64,000 bases of DNA from Shewanella sp. KT0246 (GCF_019654955.1 NZ_BPEV01000002.1:62001-126000); one strand, 5' to 3'; shown: positions 25,958-35,776, counted from the stretch's first letter. The notes: generated by a model not told the origin, from the letters alone. Translations and numbers: made by a program.

Positions 25958-26527
25958 ATGGAAATGTCTTATATTATACTCGCAATCGTTGTCATCGCTG
26001 CTATTGCAGGTTTTATGATTTACAACGCCATAGTCAAAGAGCACAACGCCGTTCAGCGTGGTTGGGCTGATGTGTTAACCCAAGAAAGACAGCGCAGTCG
26101 AATTATTCCTGAGCTTGATAGAGTGCTTCAAGAGCACAAAGATTATGAGAAAGAGTTGCTGCCTAAAATCACCGCGTTGCGTCAAGGGATTAATGCACTG
26201 CAAGACAATAATATTGATACCAAACTGCAAAGTGATGTAGATAGGGCTTCACAGGATTTAATTAAGGGTATTAACGTTGCCGTTGAAGCCTACCCAGAAC
26301 TTAAAGCCTCTGAGTCTTTTTCTAAGTTTATGAATGAGATCACCGAGCAAGAAGAAAATGTCGGTGCTGCAGTGCGAATTTTTAACCAAAATGTAGCTAA
26401 CTTTAATTCGTGCATTCAATCTTTCCCGAACAACATCGTCAATTCAATGTTCAACAAGAAGCAAGTGATTGAAGTATTCACTGATAGTAAAGCACAAGCC
26501 GCTTTTGAATATACGCCCAAATTCTAA
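25958..26527 (+). CDS. lemA: LemA family protein
   Basis: 189 aa. An N-terminal transmembrane helix (about 4-23) is followed by the LemA helical bundle with 'YNAIVKEHNAVQRGWADVLTQERQRSRIIPEL' and 'NQNVANFNSCIQSFPNNIV'. An AAGGAAG Shine-Dalgarno lies before the ATG. LemA proteins are membrane-anchored with a cytoplasmic or periplasmic helical bundle and an unclear role. The upstream DUF3137 gene is the usual neighbour. Confidence 0.92.
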   Translation: MEMSYIILAIVVIAAIAGFMIYNAIVKEHNAVQRGWADVLTQERQRSRIIPELDRVLQEHKDYEKELLPKITALRQGINALQDNNIDTKLQSDVDRASQDLIKGINVAVEAYPELKASESFSKFMNEITEQEENVGAAVRIFNQNVANFNSCIQSFPNNIVNSMFNKKQVIEVFTDSKAQAAFEYTPKF

Positions 26528-26561
26528 TATAAGTTCTAGTACGAATACCTTTAAATAACGA

Positions 26562-26585
26562 AACGGGGCACTATGCCCCGTTTTT
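26562..26585. terminator. Bidirectional terminator between lemA and pepE
   Basis: AACGGGGCA-CTA-TGCCCCGTT with T-tract to the right and A-rich DNA to the left, placed between convergent genes. Confidence 0.92.
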
Positions 26586-26596
26586 GTATATCGGTA

Positions 26597-27304
26597 TTAA
26601 TTAGAATTAGTTCGCAATAGCTGCGGCTCACCAAAAAACTGCTGCTTGTTACCTAACACGGTTACCGCATCATTGTCGCTCAACAATAACAATTCATGCT
26701 CACTGCTCAGCTGAAACAGTTCAAATGTTGTTAAGTCTTTTATGGGGCTAGCCCCTGTAGAGTTAGTCACTGTAGAGTTAGTCACTATAGGTTTAGTCAC
26801 TATGGGTTTAGTCACATGAGGCACTATGCAATAACTGACTAAGTTCAAACCTTTAGTATCGATTAAGCCCACATTATTTTCATCGCCACACAACACTGCA
26901 GAATCAATGCTTGGCGTCATTATCATCGCACCCGCACTTACGCCAACAATAGGTTTACCCTCATCAGCTAGGTATCGTAATACCTTATCTACTCCGCGAT
27001 GTTTCAGCCAATGTAAAAACCGATAAGTATCTCCGCCAGACAGGTGCACCAATGAACTTTGCTTTAATGCTGTACTGGTACTCGGTTCAAAGCCCTGCTC
27101 AAGCTCAAGGTAAATAACCTCTTCAAACCCTAACGCTTGGTACATTTTCTTAATTGGCGCAAAATACTCACCGTGCGGATCTGGTTCAGAGGCAAGATAC
27201 ACCACAGGCTGCTGATGAAAGTCATTCGGCATATGCTTAATCAAGTGTGAAATTGCCGCTTCGGCGACGTGTGAGTCAGTACTGTTGAGTAAAACCAAAT
27301 TCAT
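26597..27304 (-). CDS. pepE: Peptidase E (S51 dipeptidase) with repeat insertion
   Basis: 235 aa. The S51 catalytic Ser lies in GVSAGAMIM, 'VHLSGGDTYRFLHWL' is the conserved Gly-rich turn, and IVPHVT contains the expected PH segment. PepE cleaves Asp-X dipeptides in the cytoplasm. Immediately after PH there is an insertion of four 5-residue units (VTKPI, VTKPI, VTNST, VTNST) encoded by a 15-bp tandem repeat, close to the active site. The remainder ('FELFQLSSEHELLLLSDNDAV') fits the family. Confidence 0.85.
   Translation of the reverse strand: MNLVLLNSTDSHVAEAAISHLIKHMPNDFHQQPVVYLASEPDPHGEYFAPIKKMYQALGFEEVIYLELEQGFEPSTSTALKQSSLVHLSGGDTYRFLHWLKHRGVDKVLRYLADEGKPIVGVSAGAMIMTPSIDSAVLCGDENNVGLIDTKGLNLVSYCIVPHVTKPIVTKPIVTNSTVTNSTGASPIKDLTTFELFQLSSEHELLLLSDNDAVTVLGNKQQFFGEPQLLRTNSN
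26757..26815 (-). repeat. 15-bp in-frame tandem repeat inside pepE
   Basis: About four units based on AGTTAGTCACTGTAG / GTTTAGTCACTATGG (plus strand) encode VTxxx pentapeptides. The units differ by 1-3 bases, so the expansion is older than the identical repeat in the response regulator gene. Confidence 0.88.
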
Positions 27305-27359
27305 TAAATATTAATATCCCTATCTTGTTTTGTCACAACCTAATGGCTTTATCGTAATC

Positions 27360-27596
27360 TTAGTCATTTGGTAATGCATCAAACTGTTTTCGTTTGTCGT
27401 CCATAAAGGCTTGCATAGCTGCAGGATCTTGCATTAAGTGCGACATCTCAGCCATCACCTTCATGTGAGCAGGCTCTTGCTGCTGAAACATCGCCATACC
27501 ATGTAGCTTGCTTAACTGCGCCATGTCTTCAAATGTATCAGCCTTAAACCTCTCGTCGCAAGCACCACCGAGTTGTTTACAAGTCATTGTTTTCAT
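27360..27596 (-). CDS. DUF1059 family protein
   Basis: 78 aa beginning MKTMTCKQLGGACDERF, the DUF1059 opening, with two early Cys residues. 'TFEDMAQLSKLHGMAMF' is the second conserved block. Two Met-rich segments follow (MAMFQQQEPAHMKVMAEMSHLM), which could bind soft metals. Small, soluble, unknown role. About 55 bp upstream of pepE on the same strand, so possibly co-transcribed. Confidence 0.83.
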   Translation of the reverse strand: MKTMTCKQLGGACDERFKADTFEDMAQLSKLHGMAMFQQQEPAHMKVMAEMSHLMQDPAAMQAFMDDKRKQFDALPND

Positions 27597-28146
27597 CTGT
27601 CACTCCTTAACGACAACACCTTCACTTATTCTGAGTATTCAGCTTAGCATTAACTGAAAAAATAGATGGGTTGCTATCTCTTACCTAGCTAACTTTTGGA
27701 CAATTGCGTGTTATATGTCTTTCTAAATTAGAACGATATTGATTAGTTTCAGTATTGCAAAACGTAACCTAACAGCGTTGAACGCGGTGCTGGTCACATG
27801 AAAGGAGGTGGTAAAAAATACGACCAGCCCTGATTAATGATGCTCTTGCCACAGAGAGCTTGCCCTAGCCCCTAGCCATTGAATCGTCGGGGGCAGTTGT
27901 TTGACTAGCAAACCTTCATTCCAGCAGTAATCGTTGATTTGAACCTTGTCTGACGCCAACAAGGTTGTGTGATTAGTCTATCAATTTGGGTTGCTTGTCA
28001 CTACTTACCAGAAACAACAAGGTTAGAATCATTGAAAACACATCTGCTATCAGAGTGGCTAACCACACCTTGCTAGAGATTTCACTAAATTACCACTCAA
28101 CGGATTAATTGAGTGTTTCACTTACCCTAGTACAACCTTAACATTG
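27597..28146. other. 550-bp non-coding region with hairpin
   Basis: No convincing gene. A perfect inverted repeat AACCTTGT...ACAAGGTT lies at 27942-27966 (9-base loop), and ACAAGGTT and CACCTTG recur at about 28017 and 28066. A Shine-Dalgarno-like AAAGGAGG near 27801 is followed by no open frame. The stretch looks like a decayed insertion, but no transposase remnant can be identified by eye. Confidence 0.4.
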
Positions 28147-29064
28147 CTAGCCTGTTGCAGTTGGATCATTTCGATATTGCCGTGGGCTTACTCCTGTTTT
28201 TGCTTTAAAGAGCTTTGAAAAATGTTGTGGGTATTCAAAACCTAGCTCATAGGCTATTTGAGTAATGCTGTCATTGGTTTTCAAAATCAGACTCTTAGCT
28301 CGCTCAATTAAAAACAGATGAATATGCTCTAAAGCATTTTTACCTGTCTCTTTTTTCAGTAAATCACTTAAGTAGTAAGGCGACAAACCAATCTCTTTAC
28401 CGCAGTATTGAACCGTAGGTATGCCTTCTTCAAAAGGTTTGTCGCTTTGGTAATATGAGTCTAAAAGCTGATTAAAGCGTCTTATGTAATCGTGATTTAA
28501 ATCAGAACGCACAATAAATTGGCGGTCATAAAATCGAGTACAATACTTAAGTAACAATTCAAGATTCGAGGAGATCAACGATTGAGTATGCTTATCCATA
28601 TTCATTTCGGCTTCATTTGCGATACTAGAAGCAATATCAGTGGCCATCACACGCTCACGTTCTGAAAGGTGTAAACCCTCGTTAGTCTGGTACTCGAAGA
28701 AAGAATAATCAGACATTTTGTTATAAAGGTCAGACCTTGCTATCAGTTTAGGGTGAAAGGCAATAGTCCAACCCAACGAATCTTCAAGTGGCTCCGTTGC
28801 TGCAATTAACACTTCTTGACCGGGAGCCATAAACGTCATCGTTCCTTTATCGAAATCATAGGTTGTATGACCATAGCCAACCGTGCAATGAGCGGAATCC
28901 TTCAAAGAAATTAAAAAGAGATCAAAACAGATTTTGACATCTTCCTTTACTCCCTGTTTGACCTGAGATGGTTTGAAAAAACTCACTAACGGATGAGTAG
29001 GAGCACCTAGCCCTAACGCAGCATGTAGGTCAGAAATTGAATTTATGTGCAGTGTGTTGGTCAT
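28147..29064 (-). CDS. AraC-family transcriptional regulator
   Basis: About 305 aa. The C-terminal 100 residues are the AraC double HTH: 'EIGLSPYYLSDLLKKETGKNALEHIHLFLIERAKSLI' and 'ITQIAYELGFEYPQHFSKLFKAKTGVSPRQYRND'. The N-terminal part is a cupin-like sensing domain. I start it at the ATG at 29064 (GAGAG upstream), since a longer frame from 29151 would overlap the neighbouring hydrolase gene. It follows that gene by 32 bp. Likely target: itself and the neighbouring SDR/hydrolase genes (inference). Confidence 0.88.
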   Translation of the reverse strand: MTNTLHINSISDLHAALGLGAPTHPLVSFFKPSQVKQGVKEDVKICFDLFLISLKDSAHCTVGYGHTTYDFDKGTMTFMAPGQEVLIAATEPLEDSLGWTIAFHPKLIARSDLYNKMSDYSFFEYQTNEGLHLSERERVMATDIASSIANEAEMNMDKHTQSLISSNLELLLKYCTRFYDRQFIVRSDLNHDYIRRFNQLLDSYYQSDKPFEEGIPTVQYCGKEIGLSPYYLSDLLKKETGKNALEHIHLFLIERAKSLILKTNDSITQIAYELGFEYPQHFSKLFKAKTGVSPRQYRNDPTATG

Positions 29065-29096
29065 TTGTCTACTCTCAAATAATTTATCTAATCGGC

Positions 29097-30269
29097 CTAA
29101 AGGACGACTGCTTTCATCGTTTTTTCCAATTCGGTGTAATAAGGGTTCCAAGTTAGTCGAGCATGAATACGATCAGCCTCAGTGTAACCCCATGCTGAAA
29201 ACCAAGTTTGCTCCCCCTGATTGCACGCCTTTACAGCAGAAGAGCTCAAACTGTTTTCACAGATTATTTTTTCTCCATACTGTCCATAGTAGCTATTGCC
29301 GGGTGCAAATAAAGGGCTCATGTGAGAAGCTGTGCTAATTCTAAGATCATCTCTTTGCATTGAGTAGTATTCTACTTTTTTCGGCAGGTTAAATTCGGTG
29401 TTCTCCCCATACCAAACCAACTTACTTTTAGAGTGAGTAAAATGTTGATCAAAGTATTTATTTAGAGCATTCGCATCAATCACACTATCCGCCTCTGATA
29501 TAACTAACATCACGGGAATATCCAGTTTTCGACCAGCGATTTTATTGCGGAACACCTTAGCACTTTCTGAATAAGCTAATGCACTGGCAAGAAGCCCAGA
29601 ATTGTACTTAGCAAGGTTACTCTCTTCTGTGAACCAGCCTTCAGTAAAGATGGCTGCCAATGGCGTTAATTTTTCTAGTATTGGCGTCATCGTTTGAAAC
29701 CCAGGTGAAAATAGCATTAAACCATCCACTCCCTGATTTTCTAATGCATGAATAGATACTAAGTTACCGCCCGTGGAGAAGCCTCCTAGCCAAACTTCAT
29801 CGTATTGTTGTTTTAACTTCTGGGCATAATGATCAACCATTATTTGCCAATCTTGATAGTTCGCCATTTCCATGTGTCTAGGGTTACTGCCGTGACCTGG
29901 CAAAAGTACCACTTGCACATAAAAGCCCTGCTCAGCAAGAGAATCTGAAATATCAGTAAAACTAAAAGGCGAGTCACCAAGACCATGTGCAAGCAAGATC
30001 GCTTTTTCTGAGCTTGGATTCCCCTTAGTGTAAGGTGCGTTCATTGCTAACTCTATTGTGTGCTGCTCATGTTCAGTGATAAAAGCTCGATTTTCCTTTA
30101 ACCACTCCGTTGTCGTTTCCACATATTGGTCAAAAGTCGGCTGTAAGTAATTGAAGTACTGCTTTGACTCATACATTGGTACACGGGAGATGTCGTTGCT
30201 GGAACAACCACCGATAATCATGAATAAAGTCGCTAAAATTAATATCAATGAAGATTTGTTCGCTTTCAT
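29097..30269 (-). CDS. Lipoprotein alpha/beta hydrolase (serine aminopeptidase S33-like)
   Basis: 390 aa. A lipoprotein signal peptide is visible with lipobox IIGGCSS around Cys22. The alpha/beta hydrolase core has AHGLGDSPFSF (oxyanion region), 'LPGHGSNPRHMEM', the nucleophile elbow GGFSTGGNL (Ser), 'VISEADSVID' (Asp) and 'TASHMSP' (His). This is the monoacylglycerol-lipase/S33-like layout, anchored in the envelope. No Asp after the lipobox Cys, so outer-membrane sorting by Lol is expected. It shares its strand with the AraC gene. Confidence 0.88.
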   Translation of the reverse strand: MKANKSSLILILATLFMIIGGCSSNDISRVPMYESKQYFNYLQPTFDQYVETTTEWLKENRAFITEHEQHTIELAMNAPYTKGNPSSEKAILLAHGLGDSPFSFTDISDSLAEQGFYVQVVLLPGHGSNPRHMEMANYQDWQIMVDHYAQKLKQQYDEVWLGGFSTGGNLVSIHALENQGVDGLMLFSPGFQTMTPILEKLTPLAAIFTEGWFTEESNLAKYNSGLLASALAYSESAKVFRNKIAGRKLDIPVMLVISEADSVIDANALNKYFDQHFTHSKSKLVWYGENTEFNLPKKVEYYSMQRDDLRISTASHMSPLFAPGNSYYGQYGEKIICENSLSSSAVKACNQGEQTWFSAWGYTEADRIHARLTWNPYYTELEKTMKAVVL

Positions 30270-30528
30270 TGCTAGGTGTTCCTCTGTAGGCCTTAGTTAC
30301 AATGTATAAGGGAATTCTAATTGAAATATCCAACCGAAACTTATTCATATCTTAAAAAGTTATGAGCCTTTCAATAGAAAGAAACCCATTAAACTCTTGA
30401 TTAAATTGGACTTACAAGCAAGCACCAATAATCGTGGAAATGTATAAGTTTATGAAAAGGTAAGCGGCTATAATTTCGACATCTTTACAGCAGCCTAAAG
30501 TACAAGGTTGATACTGAGGGACTCATTA

Positions 30529-31233
30529 ATGAAAAAGTACATATTATCCATAGGGGTCTGCATGATTTCAGCAACAGCTTCATTAGCCAACGACATGAAT
30601 AAAGAGCTATATCAACTAGAGGACACGGTTCAAGATGTAGAAGAAAATAGCTACCGTACCGTCACAATAGGCGATCAAACTTGGTTAGCTGAAGGGCTTA
30701 GAAGTACAACATTTCAAGACGGCTCTGCGGTAAGAACAGGGGTAATCCCTGAAGATGAACCAGATAACCTATTGAAGTATGGCAGGCTATACGATTGGCA
30801 TGATGTCTCTGATGAGCGAAAGCTTTGCCCTGTGGGTTGGCGCGTAGCAACCGATGATGATTGGAAGCAATTAGAGCGCAATATAGGCATGTCCGAAGAA
30901 GAAATTAACCAAAATGGTTGGCGTGGAGGTGAGCAAAACATTGGCGTACAACTGAAAGAATCCCAAAACGATGGTCTGTTTAAAGAATTCGATCCATCAA
31001 TAGTAAATAAACATCGATTTTTTGCACGACCTGCCGGAGTGAAGTGGAATGGATTCTACATCACTCAAGGTGCTTACACTGAATTTTGGACAGCTAGTGC
31101 TTCAACTGACAATAAAGCGATTATACGAACCCTTGCTTACTCTTGGTGGAATGCTCATAAAGGCGAGATCCGCCGAGCGACAAGCACCAAGGACTACATG
31201 TTTTCTGTTCGTTGCGTAAAAATTGAAGACTGA
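30529..31233 (+). CDS. Exported FISUMP-domain protein
   Basis: About 234 aa. The start at 30529 (MKKYILSIGVCM) has GAGGG upstream and gives a standard signal peptide cleaved near SLA-ND. The mature part holds the Fibrobacter major-paralogous (FISUMP) domain: 'TVTIGDQTWLAEGLR', 'YGRLYDWHDV', 'LCPVGWRVATDDDWKQLE', then 'FWTASAS' and 'FSVRCVKIED'. Two Cys probably form a disulfide. FISUMP domains are common in Bacteroidetes and Fibrobacteres surface proteins and sporadic in gammaproteobacteria, which hints at horizontal gain. Function unknown. Confidence 0.85.
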   Translation: MKKYILSIGVCMISATASLANDMNKELYQLEDTVQDVEENSYRTVTIGDQTWLAEGLRSTTFQDGSAVRTGVIPEDEPDNLLKYGRLYDWHDVSDERKLCPVGWRVATDDDWKQLERNIGMSEEEINQNGWRGGEQNIGVQLKESQNDGLFKEFDPSIVNKHRFFARPAGVKWNGFYITQGAYTEFWTASASTDNKAIIRTLAYSWWNAHKGEIRRATSTKDYMFSVRCVKIED

Positions 31234-31304
31234 TTTTTAGAACGTCGTAACAATTAATTCATGGCCTTGCGCCGCCTTTACACTTTTTAATAATGGTAAA
31301 CACT

Positions 31305-32237
31305 ATGAACTATTCATCAGTTTTAATTACAGGTGCAAACTCAGGACTTGGGTTTGAAGCAGCACGACAATTCGCTGAAAAAGACAGCATTTCGAGAATC
31401 GTATTGGCATGCCGAGATAAAAAACGCGCTGAAGAGGCGCTTCACCAATTAGAAGATTCAACAGGTAAGGATATTTTTGAGATTTTACTTGTTGATGTTG
31501 GCGACGTCGAATCATGCCGTCAAGCAGTCGATAACCTTGATACGCCAGTGGATGCCATTATCTTAAACGCAGGAGGTGGCGGAGGAACAACCCCAACTCA
31601 GCTAACTAAAGATGGCGTAATGTTTATATTTGCGATCAATGTTTTAGGACATGTTCAATTTACCAATCACCTGATTAAAAAAAATAAACTCTCAACTGGT
31701 GGTTCAGTTATGTACGTCGCAAGCTTTGCCGCAAGAGGTGCCCCTGAAGTTCGGGCAGGTCGTCCTCCAATTCAAAAGGGGTCAATTGAAGAGTGGACGA
31801 GCGTGGTTAATGGTGAAAAATTTGCTGAAAACAAAAACTATACGGATATTTATGGTTCGGTGAAACTCATGGGCGCATTATGGACGATGAGCATGGCGCG
31901 AGAGCATACAGATAAAAGATTTATCACGGTTGATCCAGGTATGGCTCGTGGCACTTCTGGTACGGCGTCACTACCTTGGCACCAAAAGTGGGTCATGGAT
32001 TCCGCTATGTGGGTGATGCAGAAGCTTGGAAAGGCACACTCTGTAGATGTTGGTGCTAAACGTTATGTCGATGTGCTATTAAACAGCGATGAATTTAAGA
32101 CAGGCGCTTGGTGGGGAAGTAAGAAAGGGCTGACAGGTGCACTGGCGAATCAGGTAGACCACTGGCCTGAAATTATAGGTAGCCAATCAGCACAAAACAA
32201 CGCTAACACTGTCATCAATCAATTTCTAACAGTTTAG
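31305..32237 (+). CDS. Short-chain dehydrogenase/reductase
   Basis: About 310 aa. TGANSGLG is the NAD(P)-binding loop, LNAGGGGG replaces the usual NNAG, and the active site is Tyr-xxx-Lys in IYGSVKLMG. '[15 protein letters not shown]' fits the classical SDR second nucleotide-binding strand. It looks like the retinol-dehydrogenase-like or protochlorophyllide-type SDR group. The start at 31305 is chosen because the fold begins directly at NYSSVLITG; an in-frame ATG at 31293 is possible. Substrate unknown. Confidence 0.87.
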   Translation: MNYSSVLITGANSGLGFEAARQFAEKDSISRIVLACRDKKRAEEALHQLEDSTGKDIFEILLVDVGDVESCRQAVDNLDTPVDAIILNAGGGGGTTPTQLTKDGVMFIFAINVLGHVQFTNHLIKKNKLSTGGSVMYVASFAARGAPEVRAGRPPIQKGSIEEWTSVVNGEKFAENKNYTDIYGSVKLMGALWTMSMAREHTDKRFITVDPGMARGTSGTASLPWHQKWVMDSAMWVMQKLGKAHSVDVGAKRYVDVLLNSDEFKTGAWWGSKKGLTGALANQVDHWPEIIGSQSAQNNANTVINQFLTV

Positions 32238-32902
32238 TACCGATGTTGTCCATGACGTGTGCACCGAAGATGTAAAACCGAATAAATGCATCTGTATAGC
32301 TATCGACTTGATAGAACCTTTTGCAGGCATAGTACTATGAATGAGACAAATGAGGTCGTTCTTGCTAGTTACCACTCATTAGTTTTCTATATTAAAGAGA
32401 CTTGAACATAATTTTGCGGACTTGAAGCGTAAACCATAACGGTGCATAAACGTGTTATAACCACTAACTTTTCACTTCATTTATATTGGGTTGGTTAAAG
32501 AAGATCACTACTTCAATCTAATCCATTGCCTGCCGCTGGGATGTACAAGACGAACGAAATGTCGCGATCACATGGTCAATGATGTTCCATACATCATAAA
32601 GACATTTACCATATCCCTATGGTTCAGATGTGAAAGAGCTACCTTATGTGCAGATACAACTGCGAGACGCTGCATTCTTTATTTAAAGCAGGGTCCCTGT
32701 AAGCTCTGTCAAAACATCCATGTTTTTGAAGCTCGCTGCTGCATCTACACTGGGATTATTACTTCTTCGATTTGGCTTTATTTGTGTATCCAGTAGGCTT
32801 GAGAGCATCACAAGAGAATCGCGTGAGTCCTGACATGGCCTTTCTCGCACATCCATGTGCTTTAAGGCATTTAGTGCATCCTGCACTTAAGATTCTGGCT
32901 AG
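32238..32902. other. Non-coding repeat-rich region with TCC-loop hairpins
   Basis: No supported gene. It contains small perfect hairpins that share a TCC(A) centre: AAAACATCCATGTTTT (32711-32726), GCACATCCATGTGC (32847-32860) and AGTGCATCCTGCACT (32873-32887). Similar hairpins occur at 46.1-46.3 kb. The arms differ between copies but stay complementary. The short open frames here do not look protein-like. Confidence 0.55.
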
Positions 32903-33128
32903 TTTTCGAGGCGAAGGGACGCCCCCATCGGAAGCGTTAGTGATTTTTGAAGATGATCGAAGCGGAATACAAACGAAGTTTAAAGCTGGATGATTCTCCG
33001 TTGGAAATTTTGCTGTTTAAATTTCGCCGGAGCTGCTGGGGAGATGCAAGAGGGGTGAGCAGTTTCACCTTTCTTGCTCTGGTGTGGGCGAAGCGCCACG
33101 ACGTTAATCCAAACGGAGTTTGGAAATC
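32903..33128. repeat. Dispersed intergenic repeat, copy A
   Basis: This block matches 46321-46548 over its whole length with small differences. Shared segments include AGGGACGCCC, CATCGGAAGCGTTAGTGATT, CTCCGTTGGAAATTTTGCTG, ATTTCGCCGGAGCTGC, GTGTGGGCGAAGCGCCACGA and AATCCAAAC-GAGTTTGGAAA. It also contains hairpins (CTCCG...CGGAG; GTGG...CCAC). It lies between the SDR gene and the cobalamin operon terminator. Confidence 0.85.
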
Positions 33129-33211
33129 CAGTGTGAAATCCACATGTCTAAACCTGATTCTTACTAAGTACCATGACGTAGAGTTTTCAAAATAGTAAAC
33201 AAGGAAAGGGG

Positions 33212-33243
33212 CAAAAATGAGTCAGCGTTGAAGCCGCTGACTC
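33212..33243 (-). terminator. Terminator of the cobalamin operon
   Basis: On the minus strand GAGTCAGCG, a 7-base loop and CGCTGACTC form a perfect 9-bp stem followed by ATTTTTG. It lies about 95 bp downstream of cobO. Confidence 0.82.
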
Positions 33244-33335
33244 GAAGTTTAATATTTCTTTGTTAGAAATTCGCTAAAGCTTAGTTAGGCTTGAAAAACA
33301 AACTCTAAACATAAGCTCTAAGCACAAGCATTAGA

Positions 33336-34037
33336 TTAATAATCAAATCCGAGCTGCGCTTTCACGCCATCATTAAAAGCATGTTTGATGGGTTGTACTT
33401 CACTGACGGTATCTGCAAGCTCTACTATTTCTCGATGACAAGCGCGGCCAGTAATAATGACATGTTGCATTGGTGGACGGTTTTTAAGGGCTTCGATAAC
33501 CCGCTCTAATGCAATGTATTTATAGGTCACCATGTAAGTTAGCTCATCTAATAACACTAAGTTAAGCGAATCATCTTTGAGTAACTTCTCGGCATCCTGC
33601 CAAGCTGATTCAGCAGCTGCAACGTCTTTTTCACGGTCTTGAGTTTCCCAAGTAAAACCAGTACCCATCACGTAAAAATCAACGCCGACTTTTTCAAGTA
33701 GGTTACGTTCACCACATTCCCAGCCGCCTTTGATAAACTGCACAACCGCCGCTTTTTGACCATGACCTACACAGCGAGTTACTGCACCAAACCCTGAAGT
33801 TGATTTGCCCTTACCGTTGCCTGTCAACACCAATAAAATGCCTTTCTCTTCTTGAGCTGCTGCAATTTTAGCATCGACACCTTCTTTGAGCTTTTGTTGG
33901 CGCGCTTTATGACGCTCAGCTTTGGTGTCTGAGGTTGTCGCTTCGTTGGCGTCTATTTGTGTGGTTTCATTTTCGTGAGCGCTATTTTTAGTGTCATTAT
34001 TAGCACCATTGTTAGCGTTGCTATCAGACTGTGTCAT
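33336..34037 (-). CDS. cobO: ATP:corrinoid adenosyltransferase CobO/BtuR (CobA type)
   Basis: 233 aa. The P-loop [20 protein letters not shown] and the blocks '[13 protein letters not shown]', '[11 protein letters not shown]' and '[18 protein letters not shown]' identify the CobA/CobO/BtuR family, which transfers the adenosyl group of ATP to Co(I) corrinoids. The first 45 residues are a low-complexity Asn/Asp/Glu/Thr extension not found in typical members. The ATG overlaps the cobQ stop by 4 bases. Last gene of the operon. Confidence 0.94.
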   Translation of the reverse strand: MTQSDSNANNGANNDTKNSAHENETTQIDANEATTSDTKAERHKARQQKLKEGVDAKIAAAQEEKGILLVLTGNGKGKSTSGFGAVTRCVGHGQKAAVVQFIKGGWECGERNLLEKVGVDFYVMGTGFTWETQDREKDVAAAESAWQDAEKLLKDDSLNLVLLDELTYMVTYKYIALERVIEALKNRPPMQHVIITGRACHREIVELADTVSEVQPIKHAFNDGVKAQLGFDY

Positions 34038-35776
34038 GCAAGACTTCCTGTTAGTTTGTCCATATCTAAATGCGCTTCAAGCACATCGGCTAATCGTTCA
34101 AGTTGTTGCTCTCTAAGTTGATTAATATCGATGGCATCAACATATTGTATACCTGCCCAGTTCAATATTAACTGGCAAGCTTGTGGGCTATCAAATAGGC
34201 CATGAACATAAGTGCCTAAAATCTGATTATCTGCAGTGATAAAACCTTCGGCAAATTCACTAGTGGCTTGGTCACTTTTAATCATAGTTTCAGCGCTATT
34301 TAGGACATGGTGACGAAGCGTCAAAGGCTGAGGTAAGCGTGTTTCGGGGCGATTAAATTGTGTTTCGCCGCAATGGATTTCATATCCAGCCACTTGAGCT
34401 TGCTGATTGTTAAGAGAAATCACCCCTTGCACTTGTTGAAGCCGCTTATCATCCGTTAGCAATGTTTCGGTATCAATCAATCCTAAGCCTTTGGATGAAC
34501 CTGCGTTGTCTTCAACTCCATTGGGGTCGTGTATGGCGTTACCTAACATTTGATACCCCCCACAAATACCAATCACTTTACCGCCATAGCGAAGGTGTCG
34601 ACTCAGTTCAATATCCCAGCCTTGCTCGCGCATAAATGCTAGATCAGCCCTGACATTTTTACTGCCTGGCAGAATAATCACATCAGCTTGAGGGAAAGCG
34701 GCGTTCGCGGCTTGAGTTTGCATACTGACATAATTGAACTCCACATTAGGATTAAGCCTTAATGGATCGAAGTCAGTGTGGTTGCTGATACGCGGAAATA
34801 CCAATACTAATACTTTTAGTTTTTCTGTCTTAGTTTGCGCTACTGTTTGCGGGCTATCCACCAGCGCATCTTCCGCATCAAGGTGTAAATCATGTAAGTA
34901 AGGCAGCACTCCTAACACAGGTTTATTAGTATAGTTTTCAAGCCAGTCGATGCCCGGCTGCAATAAACTAATATCACCTCGAAAACGATTAATCACAAAG
35001 CCTTTTACGCGGTTTTGCTCTGATACACTGAGTAGAGCTAACGTGCCGACCAAATGAGCAAACACGCCGCCTTTATCAATGTCGGCAATAATGATCACTG
35101 GGCAACCTACCGCTTCAGCAAAGCCCATATTGGCAATATCACCTTCACGTAGGTTTATCTCGGCAGGACTGCCAGCACCTTCAATAATGACCATTTCATA
35201 TTGCGCAGTTAAGCGCTCAAAAGATTGCAGTACTGCATTCATGGCAACGGACTTGTAGTTCTGGCTTTCGGGTCCAAAAAAAGCTTGCGCCTCAAGTGTG
35301 GTTAACGCTTTGCCATGAATAATAACTTGCGAGCCAGTATCTGAACTTGGCTTTAATAAAACAGGGTTAAAGTCAGTATGAGGTTCAAGCTTACATCCTA
35401 CTGCTTGTAAGGCTTGGGCGCGGCCAATTTCACCACCATCACTGGTTACAGCACTATTGAGCGCCATATTTTGTGGTTTAAATGGTGCAACCTTGATTGC
35501 TTTTCTGGCAAATAAACGACACAAACCAGCGACTAGGGTGCTTTTACCCGCATCAGATGTGGTGCCTTGCACCATCAAGGTTTTAGCATCGCCAGCTTGA
35601 TAAACGTGTTTAATGACGGATTTAGTGGCGAAATTAGAATCGGAATTAGGATCTGAATTAGGATCTGAATTAGGATCTGAATTAGTATCGTGCTTTATCT
35701 CAGCAGCACTTTTCACAACAGTATTTTTCACAACTGCATTTTTCATTGCAGGAATTAAATTATCTTGATTGCTCAT
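34034..35776 (-). CDS. cobQ: Cobyric acid synthase CobQ/CbiP
   Basis: About 580 aa. The N-terminal amidoligase domain has the P-loop-like [20 protein letters not shown] and '[12 protein letters not shown]'. The C-terminal glutaminase domain holds [10 protein letters not shown] (catalytic Cys) and '[11 protein letters not shown]' (His). It amidates four side chains of adenosylcobyrinic acid diamide. I start it at the ATG at 35776, since the frame upstream only offers TTG. A 60-residue N-terminal extension with NSDP repeats precedes the conserved part. Confidence 0.94.
   Translation of the reverse strand: MSNQDNLIPAMKNAVVKNTVVKSAAEIKHDTNSDPNSDPNSDPNSDSNFATKSVIKHVYQAGDAKTLMVQGTTSDAGKSTLVAGLCRLFARKAIKVAPFKPQNMALNSAVTSDGGEIGRAQALQAVGCKLEPHTDFNPVLLKPSSDTGSQVIIHGKALTTLEAQAFFGPESQNYKSVAMNAVLQSFERLTAQYEMVIIEGAGSPAEINLREGDIANMGFAEAVGCPVIIIADIDKGGVFAHLVGTLALLSVSEQNRVKGFVINRFRGDISLLQPGIDWLENYTNKPVLGVLPYLHDLHLDAEDALVDSPQTVAQTKTEKLKVLVLVFPRISNHTDFDPLRLNPNVEFNYVSMQTQAANAAFPQADVIILPGSKNVRADLAFMREQGWDIELSRHLRYGGKVIGICGGYQMLGNAIHDPNGVEDNAGSSKGLGLIDTETLLTDDKRLQQVQGVISLNNQQAQVAGYEIHCGETQFNRPETRLPQPLTLRHHVLNSAETMIKSDQATSEFAEGFITADNQILGTYVHGLFDSPQACQLILNWAGIQYVDAIDINQLREQQLERLADVLEAHLDMDKLTGSLA
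35633..35689 (-). repeat. 12-bp in-frame tandem repeat in cobQ N-terminal extension
   Basis: The unit GGATCTGAATTA (plus strand) is repeated about four times, with the outer copies changed. It encodes Asn-Ser-Asp-Pro repeats ahead of the P-loop. Length change would not disturb the frame. Confidence 0.92.

Noticed and set aside
28128-28143. TAGTACAACCTTAACA shared with 58807-58822 upstream of the ECF sigma gene, as a possible ECF promoter
   Set aside because: Only a 16-base match; at 28.1 kb it lies at the 3' end of the AraC gene, not at a promoter position. Probably chance.
32491-33195. Several open frames of 60-100 codons on both strands between the SDR gene and the cobalamin operon
   Set aside because: They overlap each other on both strands, lack good ribosome-binding sites, and much of the stretch is the dispersed repeat and its hairpins; composition is not protein-like.
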